Origin: Actinomycetes bacterium
Lineage (GTDB): Bacteria; Actinomycetota; Acidimicrobiia; Acidimicrobiales; Ilumatobacteraceae
Assembly (NCBI GenBank): GCA_027491335.1
Contig: JAIXWJ010000065.1
Location: 21,735-85,734, forward strand
Direction: 5' to 3'
Length of the DNA stretch: 64,000 bases
Part shown: positions 36,248 to 44,889 of the stretch, piece after piece
Layout: the number at the start of each line of letters is the position of its first letter
How positions within the stretch are numbered: the first letter of the stretch is position 1
Notes under the pieces: model-generated
The model's input: the letters and a program-made list of their open reading frames with translations, nothing else
What the model was told of the DNA's origin: nothing
Databases searched by the model: none
Position numbers and translations under genes: made by a program

Positions 36248-37464
36248 GCGACTTCCTTCATGGCGGCCGCGAGGGCATCGACGATGCGATCCACCTGGTC
36301 GTCGTGGATCACGAGAGGAGGACAGAACGCGTTGGTGTCGGCCCCGATGGCACGGGTGATGACACCGTGTCGGAGCATGGCGTCACGCACGGCGAAGGCG
36401 TCGACACCGGGATGATGGCCGACCGCCCACACGGCGCCGTCGCCACGAATGGAAGCCACGGTTCCGTCGGTGGCCAACGCGGACAAGCCCCGAGAGAGTC
36501 GTTCACCAACGTGCATCGCACGATCCACGAGACCCTCGCGCTTCATGATGTCGAGGTTCGCGAGCGCCGCCACGCAGGCGGTGGGATGACCCGAATACGT
36601 GAAGCCGGTGCGCAGGAAGAAGTTCGGATCGCTTTCGAGGGCCGCGCGCACGGCGGGGCCGACGAAGACACCGCCCAATGGCTGATATCCGGAGGTGACG
36701 GCCTTGGCGAACGTCACCATGTCGGGGCGCACGCCGTAGCGATGCGCCGCGAACCAATGACCGAGTCGACCGAACCCCGAGATGACTTCGTCGTAGATGA
36801 GGTGGGCACCGTGCTGATCGCACAGGCGACGCACGGACTCGAGGTATCCCTCGGTGGGTGGATGAACGCCACCGGCACCCTGTAGCGGCTCGACCAACAC
36901 CGCGGCGATCGTGGACCCACGCTGCGACATCAAGGAGGCCAAGGCCTCCACGTCGTCGGCGGGCACCTGCACGACGTCGCCCACGTACGGTGCGTATCCC
37001 TCGCGATTGGGGGCGATGCCTTGAGCGCTGGTGCCGCCGTACGCGGTGCCGTGGTAACCGCGTTGGCGCGAGATGATGAGCGTCTTCTCCGGATGCCCGG
37101 CCTGAATGTGAGCGAGGCGGGACAGCTTCATCGCCGTGTCCACGGCTTCGGATCCCGACGACGTGAAGAACACCCGCGAATCGGTCATGGGGGCGATGTC
37201 CACCAGTACCTCGGCCAATTCCTCCGCGGGAGCGTTGGTGAAAGGATCGAAGGTGGAGTACGCGGCCAGGGTGCCGGCCTGTCGACCGATGGCCGCGGCG
37301 ATGTCGGAGCGACCATGCCCCACCGCGCAGTACCACAGGCTGGCCATGCCGTCGATGTACTCGTTGCCTCGGTCGTCGTACACGACGGCCCCTTGGCCTC
37401 GCACGAGAGTGATGAAGTCGCTCTTGGTGGGCTTGGCGAAGGGGTGGAGGAAGGCGGAGGCCAT
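36244..37464 (-). CDS. Class III (omega) aminotransferase, PLP-dependent
   Basis: 406 aa. Substrate/PLP segments FFTSSGSEAVDTAMKLSR, YDEVISGFGRLGHWFAAH (Asp binding the pyridine N), and the Schiff-base Lys in VTFAKAVTSGYQPLGGVFVG. The family moves amino groups between omega-amines and alpha-ketoacids. TACCGT (37476-37471) lies 6 bases before ATG 37464, a leaderless start. With the P450 downstream it may process an amine-bearing substrate. Confidence 0.9.
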   Translation of the reverse strand: MASAFLHPFAKPTKSDFITLVRGQGAVVYDDRGNEYIDGMASLWYCAVGHGRSDIAAAIGRQAGTLAAYSTFDPFTNAPAEELAEVLVDIAPMTDSRVFFTSSGSEAVDTAMKLSRLAHIQAGHPEKTLIISRQRGYHGTAYGGTSAQGIAPNREGYAPYVGDVVQVPADDVEALASLMSQRGSTIAAVLVEPLQGAGGVHPPTEGYLESVRRLCDQHGAHLIYDEVISGFGRLGHWFAAHRYGVRPDMVTFAKAVTSGYQPLGGVFVGPAVRAALESDPNFFLRTGFTYSGHPTACVAALANLDIMKREGLVDRAMHVGERLSRGLSALATDGTVASIRGDGAVWAVGHHPGVDAFAVRDAMLRHGVITRAIGADTNAFCPPLVIHDDQVDRIVDALAAAMKEVA

Positions 37465-37470
37465 GGGTTA

Positions 37471-37476
37471 ACGGTA
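37471..37476 (-). promoter_or_regulatory. -10 box TACCGT, leaderless
   Basis: TACCGT, 6 bases (TAACCC), ATG at 37464 on the minus strand. Supports the chosen start of the aminotransferase. Confidence 0.55.
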
Positions 37477-37520
37477 GTTCTGTGGTCCGACCAGCGGGCG
37501 ATCACTGACGGGTTGCGCGT

Positions 37521-37547
37521 ATGAATGAGAATCATTATCATAATGTC
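37521..37547 (+). promoter_or_regulatory. Zur (FurB) box overlapping a leaderless -10 element
   Basis: Contains AATGAGAATCATTATCATAA, an A/T-rich Fur/Zur-type palindrome with TGA/TCA repeats that stands out in this GC-rich sequence. TATCAT (37536-37541) sits 6 bases before the ATG at 37548 and would be the -10 box, so zinc-loaded Zur would block RNA polymerase directly. Controls znuABC. Confidence 0.75.
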
Positions 37548-38492
37548 ATGCGTCTGCGTCTCTCTCGGTCCGTCGTCGTCGTGTCCCTGTTGGCGCTGTC
37601 CGCCTGTGGCTCGGACACCGAATCCGAGGGGACGCAACGTCCGTCTGTGGTGGTGAGCACGCCAATCCTGGGTTCCTTGGTCACCGAGATCGTCGGTGAC
37701 TCCGCCGACGTGACGGTCTTGATGCCCAACGGTGTCGACCCGCACGGTTGGGAGGCATCGCCCAAGGAGATCGAGGCGTTGTCGTCGGCCGACGTCGTGG
37801 TGATCAACGGACTGCATCTCGAGGAGTCGTTGGAGGAAGCGATTGACGCGGCTCGGGGAGACGGTGTTCGCGTGTTCGAGGCGGCTGACCATGTCGACGT
37901 GATTGTTGGGGTCGATGAGGACGAGCATTCGGAGGACGAGTCCGGTGATGTTCACTCGGAGGACGAGTCCGATCATGGGCACGCCGATGGAGATCCGCAC
38001 ATCTGGACGGACGCGGCCGCGATGGCCGATGTTGCTCTTGCTTTGGGTGACGAGTTCGCCGAGGCCGGAATCGACGTCGGCGATCGCGCGTCGGTGGTGT
38101 ACGAACGACTGCTCACTCTCGACAACGACCTTCGCAAGTTGGTCGACGAGGTGGACGCGAGCGAGCGAAAGCTCGTGACGGGACACGAGTCGTTGGCCTA
38201 CCTCGCCGCACGATACGAATTCGAACTCGTCGGCGCCGTGATTCCGGGATTGTCGAGCGAGTCCGAGGTGTCCGCCGGAGAGTTGGCCGAACTCAAGGAT
38301 CTCATCGAGGCCGAGAGCGTGGGCGTGATCTTTTCCGAGGCCGGAACTCCGGATCAGGTGGTCGAGGCCATCGCCGACGAAACCGGAGTCGACGTTGTCG
38401 AACTCGACACCCACTTGTTGCCAGAAGATGGCACCTACGACACGTTCATGACCGAATTGGTATCCGCCATCGTCTCCGCGTTGTCGTCATAA
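37548..38492 (+). CDS. znuA: Zinc ABC transporter substrate-binding lipoprotein
   Basis: 314 aa. Lipoprotein signal MRLRLSRSVVVVSLLALSAC with Cys20. TroA fold: VVSTPILGSLVTEIVGD, the first metal His in NGVDPHGWEASP, and GHESLAYLAARYEFELVGAV. A Glu/Asp/Ser/His-rich loop between, with repeated SEDES and an end HADGDPHIWTD, is the mobile zinc-collecting loop. Start chosen at 37548 rather than 37521, because the earlier ATG lies inside the Zur box. First gene of the zinc import operon. Confidence 0.9.
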   Translation: MRLRLSRSVVVVSLLALSACGSDTESEGTQRPSVVVSTPILGSLVTEIVGDSADVTVLMPNGVDPHGWEASPKEIEALSSADVVVINGLHLEESLEEAIDAARGDGVRVFEAADHVDVIVGVDEDEHSEDESGDVHSEDESDHGHADGDPHIWTDAAAMADVALALGDEFAEAGIDVGDRASVVYERLLTLDNDLRKLVDEVDASERKLVTGHESLAYLAARYEFELVGAVIPGLSSESEVSAGELAELKDLIEAESVGVIFSEAGTPDQVVEAIADETGVDVVELDTHLLPEDGTYDTFMTELVSAIVSALSS

Positions 38493-38502
38493 CCTCCCCC
38501 TG

Positions 38503-39345
38503 ATGTCGCAGCTTGTCGAACCGTTTCTCGACAACGAGTTCATGCAGCGGGCTCTGCTCGCGGGAATTCTGGTGTCGTTCTCCTGCGCCATCGTCGGAAC
38601 GTACGTGGTGTTGCGGGGTCTGGCGTTCGTCGGTGATGCTTTGGCACACGGCGTCCTGCCCGGCGTGGCGGGTGCGGTCATCGTCGGTGCGCCGGTGATG
38701 CTCGGAGCGGCGGCGGGGGCCGTGGCGATGATCGTGGGGGTGGGGTTCATCACCGCGAAGTCACGACTGTCGAATGACTCGGCGATCGGGTTGCTCTTCA
38801 TTGGTCTGCTGGCCCTGGGTGTGGTTCTCGTGTCGTCGTCGGATGAACTGACGGGCGACCTCGATGCGATCCTGTTCGGTGAGTTCCTCGGCGTGAGTTG
38901 GTCGGATCTGGCGGTGCAGGGAATCGGACTGGTGTTGGTCGCCGCGGTGTGCGTGTACGCCGCGCGACCGTTCTTGTTGCTGTGTTTCGACCCGGATCTG
39001 GCCGACGCGATGGGTTTCGGGGCCCGCCGGCATCATCGACTGATGCTCGCCCTAGTCGCGGGAACCGTCGTGGTGTCGTTCCAGGCGGTGGGATCGCTGT
39101 TGGTGTTCGGAATGCTGTTGGCTCCCGCGGGCACGGCGGCGCTCGTCACCCGACGAATCGGCTCGATGATGATGGTCGCGATGTTGGTTGGGGTTCTGTC
39201 CACGTACATCGGTCTGTCGTGCTCGTATCACTTCGATCTGGCGGCGGGAGCCTCGGTCGTTCTGTCGTCGGTGATCATCTTCTTCGTCGTTCTCATCTCG
39301 CGGTCGCTGCGTCGTCCCACGGTGGCGGGGGCCGAACATGAGTGA
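38503..39345 (+). CDS. znuB: Zinc ABC transporter permease
   Basis: 280 aa ABC-3-type membrane protein with about eight hydrophobic helices. GLAFVGDALAHGVLPGVA is the hallmark segment. It forms the inner-membrane channel for zinc delivered by ZnuA. ATG 11 bases after the znuA stop; there is no purine-rich ribosome site, so translation probably depends on coupling. Overlaps the ATPase gene by 8 bases (39338-39345). Confidence 0.9.
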   Translation: MSQLVEPFLDNEFMQRALLAGILVSFSCAIVGTYVVLRGLAFVGDALAHGVLPGVAGAVIVGAPVMLGAAAGAVAMIVGVGFITAKSRLSNDSAIGLLFIGLLALGVVLVSSSDELTGDLDAILFGEFLGVSWSDLAVQGIGLVLVAAVCVYAARPFLLLCFDPDLADAMGFGARRHHRLMLALVAGTVVVSFQAVGSLLVFGMLLAPAGTAALVTRRIGSMMMVAMLVGVLSTYIGLSCSYHFDLAAGASVVLSSVIIFFVVLISRSLRRPTVAGAEHE

Positions 39346-40153
39346 CGCTCCGACGACTCCGGATCGTTCGGGGGCCGCATCTCCGGTCGTGGTGGCGCGG
39401 CGTCTGGACGTGGGCTACGACGGACGCACCGTTCTTCGGGGGATCGACGCTTTCGCCACGCCGGGGCGTTCCATCGCCTTGATCGGACCGAATGGCTCCG
39501 GCAAGTCGACGCTACTGCGCACGTTCGCCGGGTTGCTCGCACCCGTGGGCGGGGCGTTGGAGATGTGCGGGCTGCCGGTGTCGAATGCGTCCCAACGGAT
39601 CGCGTACCTGAATCAGTTTCATCAGAACGCGATGGCGTTGCCGCTGCGCGTGCTCGACGTCGTGCACATGGGGCGGCTCGACCGTCGTGGACGCTTCGCT
39701 CGGCGACGTACCGAAGACCATGCCGCGGTGGACGAGGCACTGCACCGCATGGGCATCGCCAATCTGGCGGGCGAGGCGCTGCGCGACCTGTCGGGAGGAC
39801 AGCGACAACGGGTGTTCCTGGCTCAGGTGCTGGCTCGGCGTGCCGACGTCATTCTCTTGGACGAGCCGTCGTCGGGCCTCGATGCGGTCGGTCGATCGGT
39901 CTTTCTGGAGGCGATGGAGGCCGAGACGCGGCGTGGCGCGGTCGTGATCACGGCCACCCACGACGTCGGTGAAGCCTCGCGCTGTGATCGGGTGATGTTG
40001 CTCGCCGGTCGGTTGATCGCCGATGGGCCGGCCGACGAGGTGCTGACGTCGGACAATCTGTTGTCGACGTTCGGCATCGGTTTGTCACGCGCGGGAGATC
40101 ATCTGGTGGTCACCGATCACGGTCATCACGATCACGGTCAACACGATCACTGA
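39338..40153 (+). CDS. znuC: Zinc ABC transporter ATP-binding protein with His-rich tail
   Basis: 271 aa. Walker A GPNGSGKST, Q-loop NQFHQN, signature LSGGQRQRVFLAQVLA, Walker B VILLDEPSSGLD, switch His in ATHDVGE. The last 12 residues, HGHHDHGQHDH with neighbours, form a histidine tail likely to sense or hold zinc. Genes run znuA-znuB-znuC; a histidine-rich protein converges from the other strand 36 bases later. Confidence 0.91.
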   Translation: MSDAPTTPDRSGAASPVVVARRLDVGYDGRTVLRGIDAFATPGRSIALIGPNGSGKSTLLRTFAGLLAPVGGALEMCGLPVSNASQRIAYLNQFHQNAMALPLRVLDVVHMGRLDRRGRFARRRTEDHAAVDEALHRMGIANLAGEALRDLSGGQRQRVFLAQVLARRADVILLDEPSSGLDAVGRSVFLEAMEAETRRGAVVITATHDVGEASRCDRVMLLAGRLIADGPADEVLTSDNLLSTFGIGLSRAGDHLVVTDHGHHDHGQHDH

Positions 40154-40189
40154 CCGAACGATCAACAGCAATCGGGGGTGCGCGCCGGT

Positions 40190-40480
40190 CTAGTGCTCGT
40201 CGTAATGATCGCCGTGGGCCGCGTGCAGGTGGCCGTCGTGCAGATAATCCACGTGGTCCCCGTGGGGCACGGCAACGTGTCCGCAGTCGGGTCCGTGCAC
40301 ATGGTCGTGTTGCGCGTGCTCCACGCATTCGTCCAGTTCGCACGCGTCCCAATGATCATCGTGACGATGATGCAGGTGGCCATCGTGCACGTAGTCGACG
40401 TGGTCGCCGTGTGGCACGGCCACGTGGCCGCAGTCGGGGCCGTGCACGTGAGGGTGTTCGGAATCGGGCCGGTGATCCAC
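40190..40480 (-). CDS. Small histidine-rich zinc-binding protein, internally duplicated
   Basis: 96 aa, 26 of them His. Two copies of a module, HVHGPDCGHVAVPHGDHVDY then VHDGHLH or LHDGHLH, repeat at a period of 49 residues (147 bases); a Cys pair (CELDEC) joins them. Similar small proteins occur beside zinc transporters, so zinc buffering or sensing is likely. GTG at 40480 with CATACT 6 bases upstream. Convergent with znuC; no signal peptide, so cytoplasmic. Confidence 0.85.
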   Translation of the reverse strand: MDHRPDSEHPHVHGPDCGHVAVPHGDHVDYVHDGHLHHRHDDHWDACELDECVEHAQHDHVHGPDCGHVAVPHGDHVDYLHDGHLHAAHGDHYDEH

Positions 40481-40548
40481 GAAAGGAGTATGTCATTCGT
40501 CCCGTCGTCAGGTTCGTCTTTGCCCGACGATGTGGTGTCAAATGGGGC

Positions 40549-41529
40549 ATGGGTCGCCTGCAGCATCTGATCGACGGGGTCCTGGACGCCACCATCGCAC
40601 CGGGCTACTCGCGACTCGGATACGAGATCCGGTCGCGCTCGGACGAATGGGAGCCGTTGGCCCCGAACTGCATGGAGGGTCGTGTCGTGGTGATCACCGG
40701 GGCCACCTCCGGTCTCGGCTTGGCCACCGCGCGTCGGTTGCGTTCGCTGGGGGCCGCACTGGTCTTGGTGGGTCGCGATCGCGATCGCACCGAGAAGGTG
40801 GCTCGTGAACTGGTCGACGGACACAGATCGAATGCCCGTGTCGACGTGGTCGTGGCCGACATGGCCGAGCCGTCGCAGGTGCGCGATGCCTGTCTCGAGC
40901 TCGCGTCTCTTTCTCGCATCGACGTGCTCGTTCACAACGCGGGATCCCTGTCGAAGCAACGCATCGTGAACTCCGCCGGACTGGAGTCGACCCTGGCGGC
41001 CCAGGTGGTGGGTCCGTTCATCATGACCGACGCATTGCTGGACGTTGTCGAGCGGAGCCACGGACGCGTGATCACCGTCTCGTCCGGAGGCATGTACGCC
41101 GCCACGCTTGCCGACATGTCGGCGTCGTCGCCCGAGCCCCTCGCGGTGAACGGGTACGACGGGACCAAGCAGTACGCGACGGCGAAACGGATGCAGGTCA
41201 CCTTGAACGAGATGTGGGCACAGCGGCGTCCCGACGTGCACTTCGCCTCCATGCATCCGGGATGGGCCGACACGCCGGGCGTGCGGACGTCACTGCCGGG
41301 GTTCGCACGTTGGACCGGACCGTTTCTGCGCGACGCCGAGCAAGGTGCCGACACGATCGTGTGGCTGTCGGCGACGGACACGTCGAATCTCGGCACGAGC
41401 GGTGGTTTCTGGAGCGATCGTACGCGGCGTCCGATCCATCGGTTGGGTTCGACGCGTCGCTCGGATCGACCCGACCGCCGACGAGCGTTGTGGGAGTGGT
41501 GCGCTCGTGAGGCTACGACTGCTCATTGA
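40549..41529 (+). CDS. SDR-family oxidoreductase (DHRS12/retinol dehydrogenase-like)
   Basis: 326 aa. An N-terminal amphipathic segment (LIDGVLDATIAPGYSRLGYEIRS) precedes ITGATSGLGLATARRL, LVHNAGSLSKQR, TVSSGGMYA and YDGTKQYATAKRM, which hold the Tyr/Lys pair. VGRDRDR with Arg suggests NADP. The long N-terminus and HPGWADTPGV resemble DHRS12. ATG at 40549 chosen; upstream extension crosses the promoter of the His-rich gene. Confidence 0.82.
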   Translation: MGRLQHLIDGVLDATIAPGYSRLGYEIRSRSDEWEPLAPNCMEGRVVVITGATSGLGLATARRLRSLGAALVLVGRDRDRTEKVARELVDGHRSNARVDVVVADMAEPSQVRDACLELASLSRIDVLVHNAGSLSKQRIVNSAGLESTLAAQVVGPFIMTDALLDVVERSHGRVITVSSGGMYAATLADMSASSPEPLAVNGYDGTKQYATAKRMQVTLNEMWAQRRPDVHFASMHPGWADTPGVRTSLPGFARWTGPFLRDAEQGADTIVWLSATDTSNLGTSGGFWSDRTRRPIHRLGSTRRSDRPDRRRALWEWCAREATTAH

Positions 41530-42784
41530 TTCCGGACGAGGTCATGATCTCGTCGGCGAAACGTCCTCGTCGAACGAGGTCGGCCATGATGCGCATCTTG
41601 GGCTCGGAGTGCGCGAAGAATCTCTTGTAGCCGTCGCAGAGATGGTTCAAGCCGGGTTCCCCGTCGGGCGTGATGGCGAAGCGATCCTTGGGGCACCCTC
41701 CGTGGCAGGCGTACCGCACGTCGCATTCGAGGCACATCCGGGGGAGTGACTCCAACTTGTGGCGGCCGAACGCGACCTGTTGCGGTGAGGCCACCAAGTC
41801 GACCATCGGTGTGTCGTGGATGTTTCCGAGCAGGTGCTCCGGTTCCACGAAGTGGTCGCACGAGTAGAGATCACCGTTGTGCTCGAGCGCGAGCGCCGAG
41901 CCACACGTGGGCGCGTGCACGCAGAGACTGTGCAGATCGAAGTGGGCACCCAACGTCACGTCGAAGAGCTGAACGAAAACGTCTCCGACGTCGCGGGACA
42001 CCCATTCATCGAACACCGCGCACAGAAATTCTCCGTACTGTCGTCCGGAGATCGATCGCGAGGTGACGAGGTCTCCGTTCTGGGTGTAAAGGATTCGTCG
42101 CTTTCCGCGGCCGGTGCCCCAACCTCCCTCGGCGACCTCGATGTTGGCGACCGTGGCCCGCTCGACGATGGGGATGAATTGAATGTGACGCGCACCGAGA
42201 TCGTCGCGCAGATGGCGATAGGTCTCGAGAGGGTGATCGACGTTGGCCGCGCTGAGACTGCACAACACGTTGCATTCGACGTCGTGGGACCGGAGAAGAT
42301 CCCAGGCGCGGCGAACGTCGTCGTAACTGCCGCGTCCGTCCTTCCAGACTCTGTAGCGGTCGTGGTCCTCGGGGCGTCCGTCGACGCTGAGCCCGACGAG
42401 CACGCGATTCCGCGCGAAGAGTCGGGCCCAAGAGTCGTCGAGCAGGGTGCCATTGGTTTGGATCGTGTGTTCGATCGTTTGACCCGGACGCGCGATCGAG
42501 GAGACGATGTCGAACGCCTCGCGATAGAAGTCGACTCCCATCAGGGTCGGCTCACCACCTTGCCACGCCACGTTCACCGGACCGTCCGGTTGAGCGCCGA
42601 TCATCTGGGTCAGATACGCGCGCAACGTGTCGGCGCCCATGCGCATCCGGTCACCCGGATACAACGCGTCCTTGGACAAGAAGAAGCAGTAAGTGCAGTC
42701 GAGGTTGCAGACCGCACCGGTCGGCTTGGCCAACAGGTGGAACGGGCGCCGGTCGGATTCGTTCATTGGTCGTGTGTCATTCAT
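41513..42784 (-). CDS. Radical SAM/SPASM enzyme (anaerobic sulfatase-maturase-like)
   Basis: 423 aa. Radical SAM motif C26-NLD-C30-TY-C33, WQGGEPTLMG, NGTLLDDSW, and a C-terminal Cys-rich SPASM region (CGSALALEHNGDLYSCDHF, CLECDVRYACHGGCPKDRF) that holds two auxiliary 4Fe-4S clusters. Homologues oxidise Cys or Ser to formylglycine in sulfatases. No sulfatase is encoded in this window. The ATG overlaps the PhyH stop by 8 bases, so they are co-transcribed. Confidence 0.88.
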   Translation of the reverse strand: MNDTRPMNESDRRPFHLLAKPTGAVCNLDCTYCFFLSKDALYPGDRMRMGADTLRAYLTQMIGAQPDGPVNVAWQGGEPTLMGVDFYREAFDIVSSIARPGQTIEHTIQTNGTLLDDSWARLFARNRVLVGLSVDGRPEDHDRYRVWKDGRGSYDDVRRAWDLLRSHDVECNVLCSLSAANVDHPLETYRHLRDDLGARHIQFIPIVERATVANIEVAEGGWGTGRGKRRILYTQNGDLVTSRSISGRQYGEFLCAVFDEWVSRDVGDVFVQLFDVTLGAHFDLHSLCVHAPTCGSALALEHNGDLYSCDHFVEPEHLLGNIHDTPMVDLVASPQQVAFGRHKLESLPRMCLECDVRYACHGGCPKDRFAITPDGEPGLNHLCDGYKRFFAHSEPKMRIMADLVRRGRFADEIMTSSGINEQS

Positions 42785-43613
42785 CGAAGGAGCGATGCCA
42801 CACCAGGGGGTTGTGCTCCGAATCGGCCACGCTTCCGACGGCTGCTCCGCCCAGCCACAACATGCGATCGAGTTCGCGAGCGGGATGATCGGATGGGGTG
42901 ATCCGGGCCCCGTCGGCGTAATAGATCACGGTCATGACCGAGCGCATGGTGTCGGTGTTGTTGGCCGGTGCCGAGTGAAGCGTCCAGCCGGCGTGGAAGG
43001 TGGCATCGCCGGCGACGAACGGGCCATGGCTGGAGAGATTCCAAGCGCGCTCGCGCACGAGATCGTCGAAGAACCGCTGGGATGCATCGCCGATCACTTC
43101 GTCGCCGAGGTTTCCCATGCGATGCGTGCCGTCGGCGAAGACCATGCCACCGATCTCGCGGGGGATGTCGACGAGGGGCATCCACATGGTGATGGTGCGG
43201 TCGGTGTCGAGCGGCCAATACACCTGATCCTGATGCCATGGGGTGAAACCCCCGCCGGGCTCCTTGTACAGAGATTGATCGTGATACAGCCGGACACCGT
43301 CGACGTCGAGCAACTCGGCGGCGACACGGGCGAAGCGTCGGCCGAGAACGAATCGCCTCGTGAGTTCGTCGTGCCCAACGATTCCACCAGCCTGCACGAA
43401 CGCCCGTCCGTAGGTGTCGCGCTCCTCGAGTGGGCGCCGATCCCATCGGCGAGCGTCGGTGCCGGCATCGATGGAGGGCTTGACGGCCGCGATCTCTGCG
43501 GAGGTGGCCAAGCCGCGAACGACGCAATGACCCGAGCGACGAAACTGCTCCCGGGCTGCGGAGGCAACGTTTACACGATCATCGAAGTTCGGCTCGATGA
43601 CGACGTCCCCCAC
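42777..43613 (-). CDS. Phytanoyl-CoA dioxygenase (PhyH) family protein
   Basis: 278 aa Fe(II)/2-oxoglutarate oxygenase. Iron ligands in TPWHQDQVYW (His-x-Asp) and the distal His in HAGWTLHSAPANNT; 2-oxoglutarate Arg in MRSVMTVIYY. No ATG fits; GTG at 43613 with CACAAT 6 bases upstream is chosen, giving the normal N-terminus FRRSGHCVVRGL. It hydroxylates an activated or free organic acid or amine. Shares its promoter region with the divergent acyl-CoA dehydrogenase. Confidence 0.84.
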   Translation of the reverse strand: MGDVVIEPNFDDRVNVASAAREQFRRSGHCVVRGLATSAEIAAVKPSIDAGTDARRWDRRPLEERDTYGRAFVQAGGIVGHDELTRRFVLGRRFARVAAELLDVDGVRLYHDQSLYKEPGGGFTPWHQDQVYWPLDTDRTITMWMPLVDIPREIGGMVFADGTHRMGNLGDEVIGDASQRFFDDLVRERAWNLSSHGPFVAGDATFHAGWTLHSAPANNTDTMRSVMTVIYYADGARITPSDHPARELDRMLWLGGAAVGSVADSEHNPLVWHRSFDE

Positions 43614-43751
43614 GGGGTCATTGTGCCACGTGTTGGCGGTGTGACGTTGGTTCCCGGACGAGGCGTCGTGGCGATCGATCACGTGGTTCGGGCCCCGATG
43701 GGGCAAAATGTCGCGGCGCCGTGCGGGCGCCCCGAGCGACGAGGAAGATCG

Positions 43752-44849
43752 ATGGAGTTCTCCTGGACCAAGGAGCAAGAGGAACTGCGGGCGGAGGCTC
43801 GCTCGGTCGCCGAGCAGGCCGTGGCCACCTACGGTCGGGCCAACGACTCCTGGATCAACGGATGGTCGAAGGAGTTCGCCCTGGAGTTGGGCACGCGCGG
43901 TTGGATCGGTCTCACGTGGCCCGTCGAGTTCGGGGGCGCGGGTCGTCCGCCGATCGATCGTCTCATCATCGGTGAGGAACTCATCAAGGCCGGAGCCCCC
44001 ATCGGTTCCATGTGGTTCGCCGATCGCCAGATGGGTCCGACCCTCATGACCTACGGACGCCCCGACCAACAGGCCGAGTTTCTGCCGCGCATCCTCAGTG
44101 GAGCGTCCACGTGGTGCATCGGAATGTCCGAACCCAACTCGGGGTCCGATCTCGCGTCCTTGAAAACTCAGGCCGAGCGTCGCGGTGATCATTGGCTGAT
44201 CAACGGACAGAAGATCTGGACCAGTTTCGGTGCGGTCGCGGACTACTGCTATCTCATCTGTCGCACCAACAACGAGGGGCCGCCGCACGCCGGTATCAGC
44301 GAGATCATCGTTCCCATGGACACGCCGGGCATCGAGGTGCGGCCCATCAAGGACATGACCACGAACCGGCATTTCTGCGAGGTCTTCTTCACCGACGTGA
44401 AGGTGCCCATCGAGAACCTGGTCGGTGTGGAGGGCAACGCGTTCAAGCAGACCATGAGTCAGCTGGAGCACGAGAGAGGCGGCATCGACCGTCTGGTGTC
44501 GAATCAAGCGTTGTATGAAATCGCTCGCGCCAAGGCCGACACGTCGGACCCGGTCGTTCGACAGCGCATCGCCGCACTCGAGATGAAGTACCGCATCGGT
44601 CGCATCCTCGTCATCCGCGAGGTGCTTCGTCAGGCTCCCGCGGGTTTCTCGGCGGCCACCAAGGCGTTCTGCACCGAGCACGAATGGGACGTCGCCGAAT
44701 TCGTGGCGTCCACGCTGGGACCCGAAGCCATGTTGTGGGACCAGGTCACTCAGGGTCTGGCCTACGCGCCCGGCTACACGATCATGGGTGGAACCTCCAA
44801 CGTGATGCGCAACATCCTCGGAGAACGGGTCCTCGGCCTACCCCGATAG
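43752..44849 (+). CDS. Acyl-CoA dehydrogenase
   Basis: 365 aa, slightly shorter than the 380-400 typical of the family. MEFSWTKEQEELRAEARSVAEQ, IGMSEPNSGSDLASLKTQA, the FAD-binding WLINGQKIWTSF and the C-terminal GGTSNVMRNILGERVLGLPR. Introduces the alpha-beta double bond in an acyl-CoA. ATG at 43752 follows GAGGAAGATC. The acyl-CoA synthetase begins 40 bases later with its own -10 (TACGGT at 44865-44870). Confidence 0.9.
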   Translation: MEFSWTKEQEELRAEARSVAEQAVATYGRANDSWINGWSKEFALELGTRGWIGLTWPVEFGGAGRPPIDRLIIGEELIKAGAPIGSMWFADRQMGPTLMTYGRPDQQAEFLPRILSGASTWCIGMSEPNSGSDLASLKTQAERRGDHWLINGQKIWTSFGAVADYCYLICRTNNEGPPHAGISEIIVPMDTPGIEVRPIKDMTTNRHFCEVFFTDVKVPIENLVGVEGNAFKQTMSQLEHERGGIDRLVSNQALYEIARAKADTSDPVVRQRIAALEMKYRIGRILVIREVLRQAPAGFSAATKAFCTEHEWDVAEFVASTLGPEAMLWDQVTQGLAYAPGYTIMGGTSNVMRNILGERVLGLPR

Positions 44850-44864
44850 CCGACTACGGTTGGC

Positions 44865-44870
44865 TCGACT
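44865..44870 (+). promoter_or_regulatory. -10 box TACGGT before the acyl-CoA synthetase
   Basis: TACGGT, 19 bases before the ATG at 44890 and followed by the ribosome site GGGGGAGAAC. Suggests a separate start for the synthetase-PEPM pair. Confidence 0.4.
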
Positions 44871-44889
44871 CAGCGCGTCGGGGGAGAAC

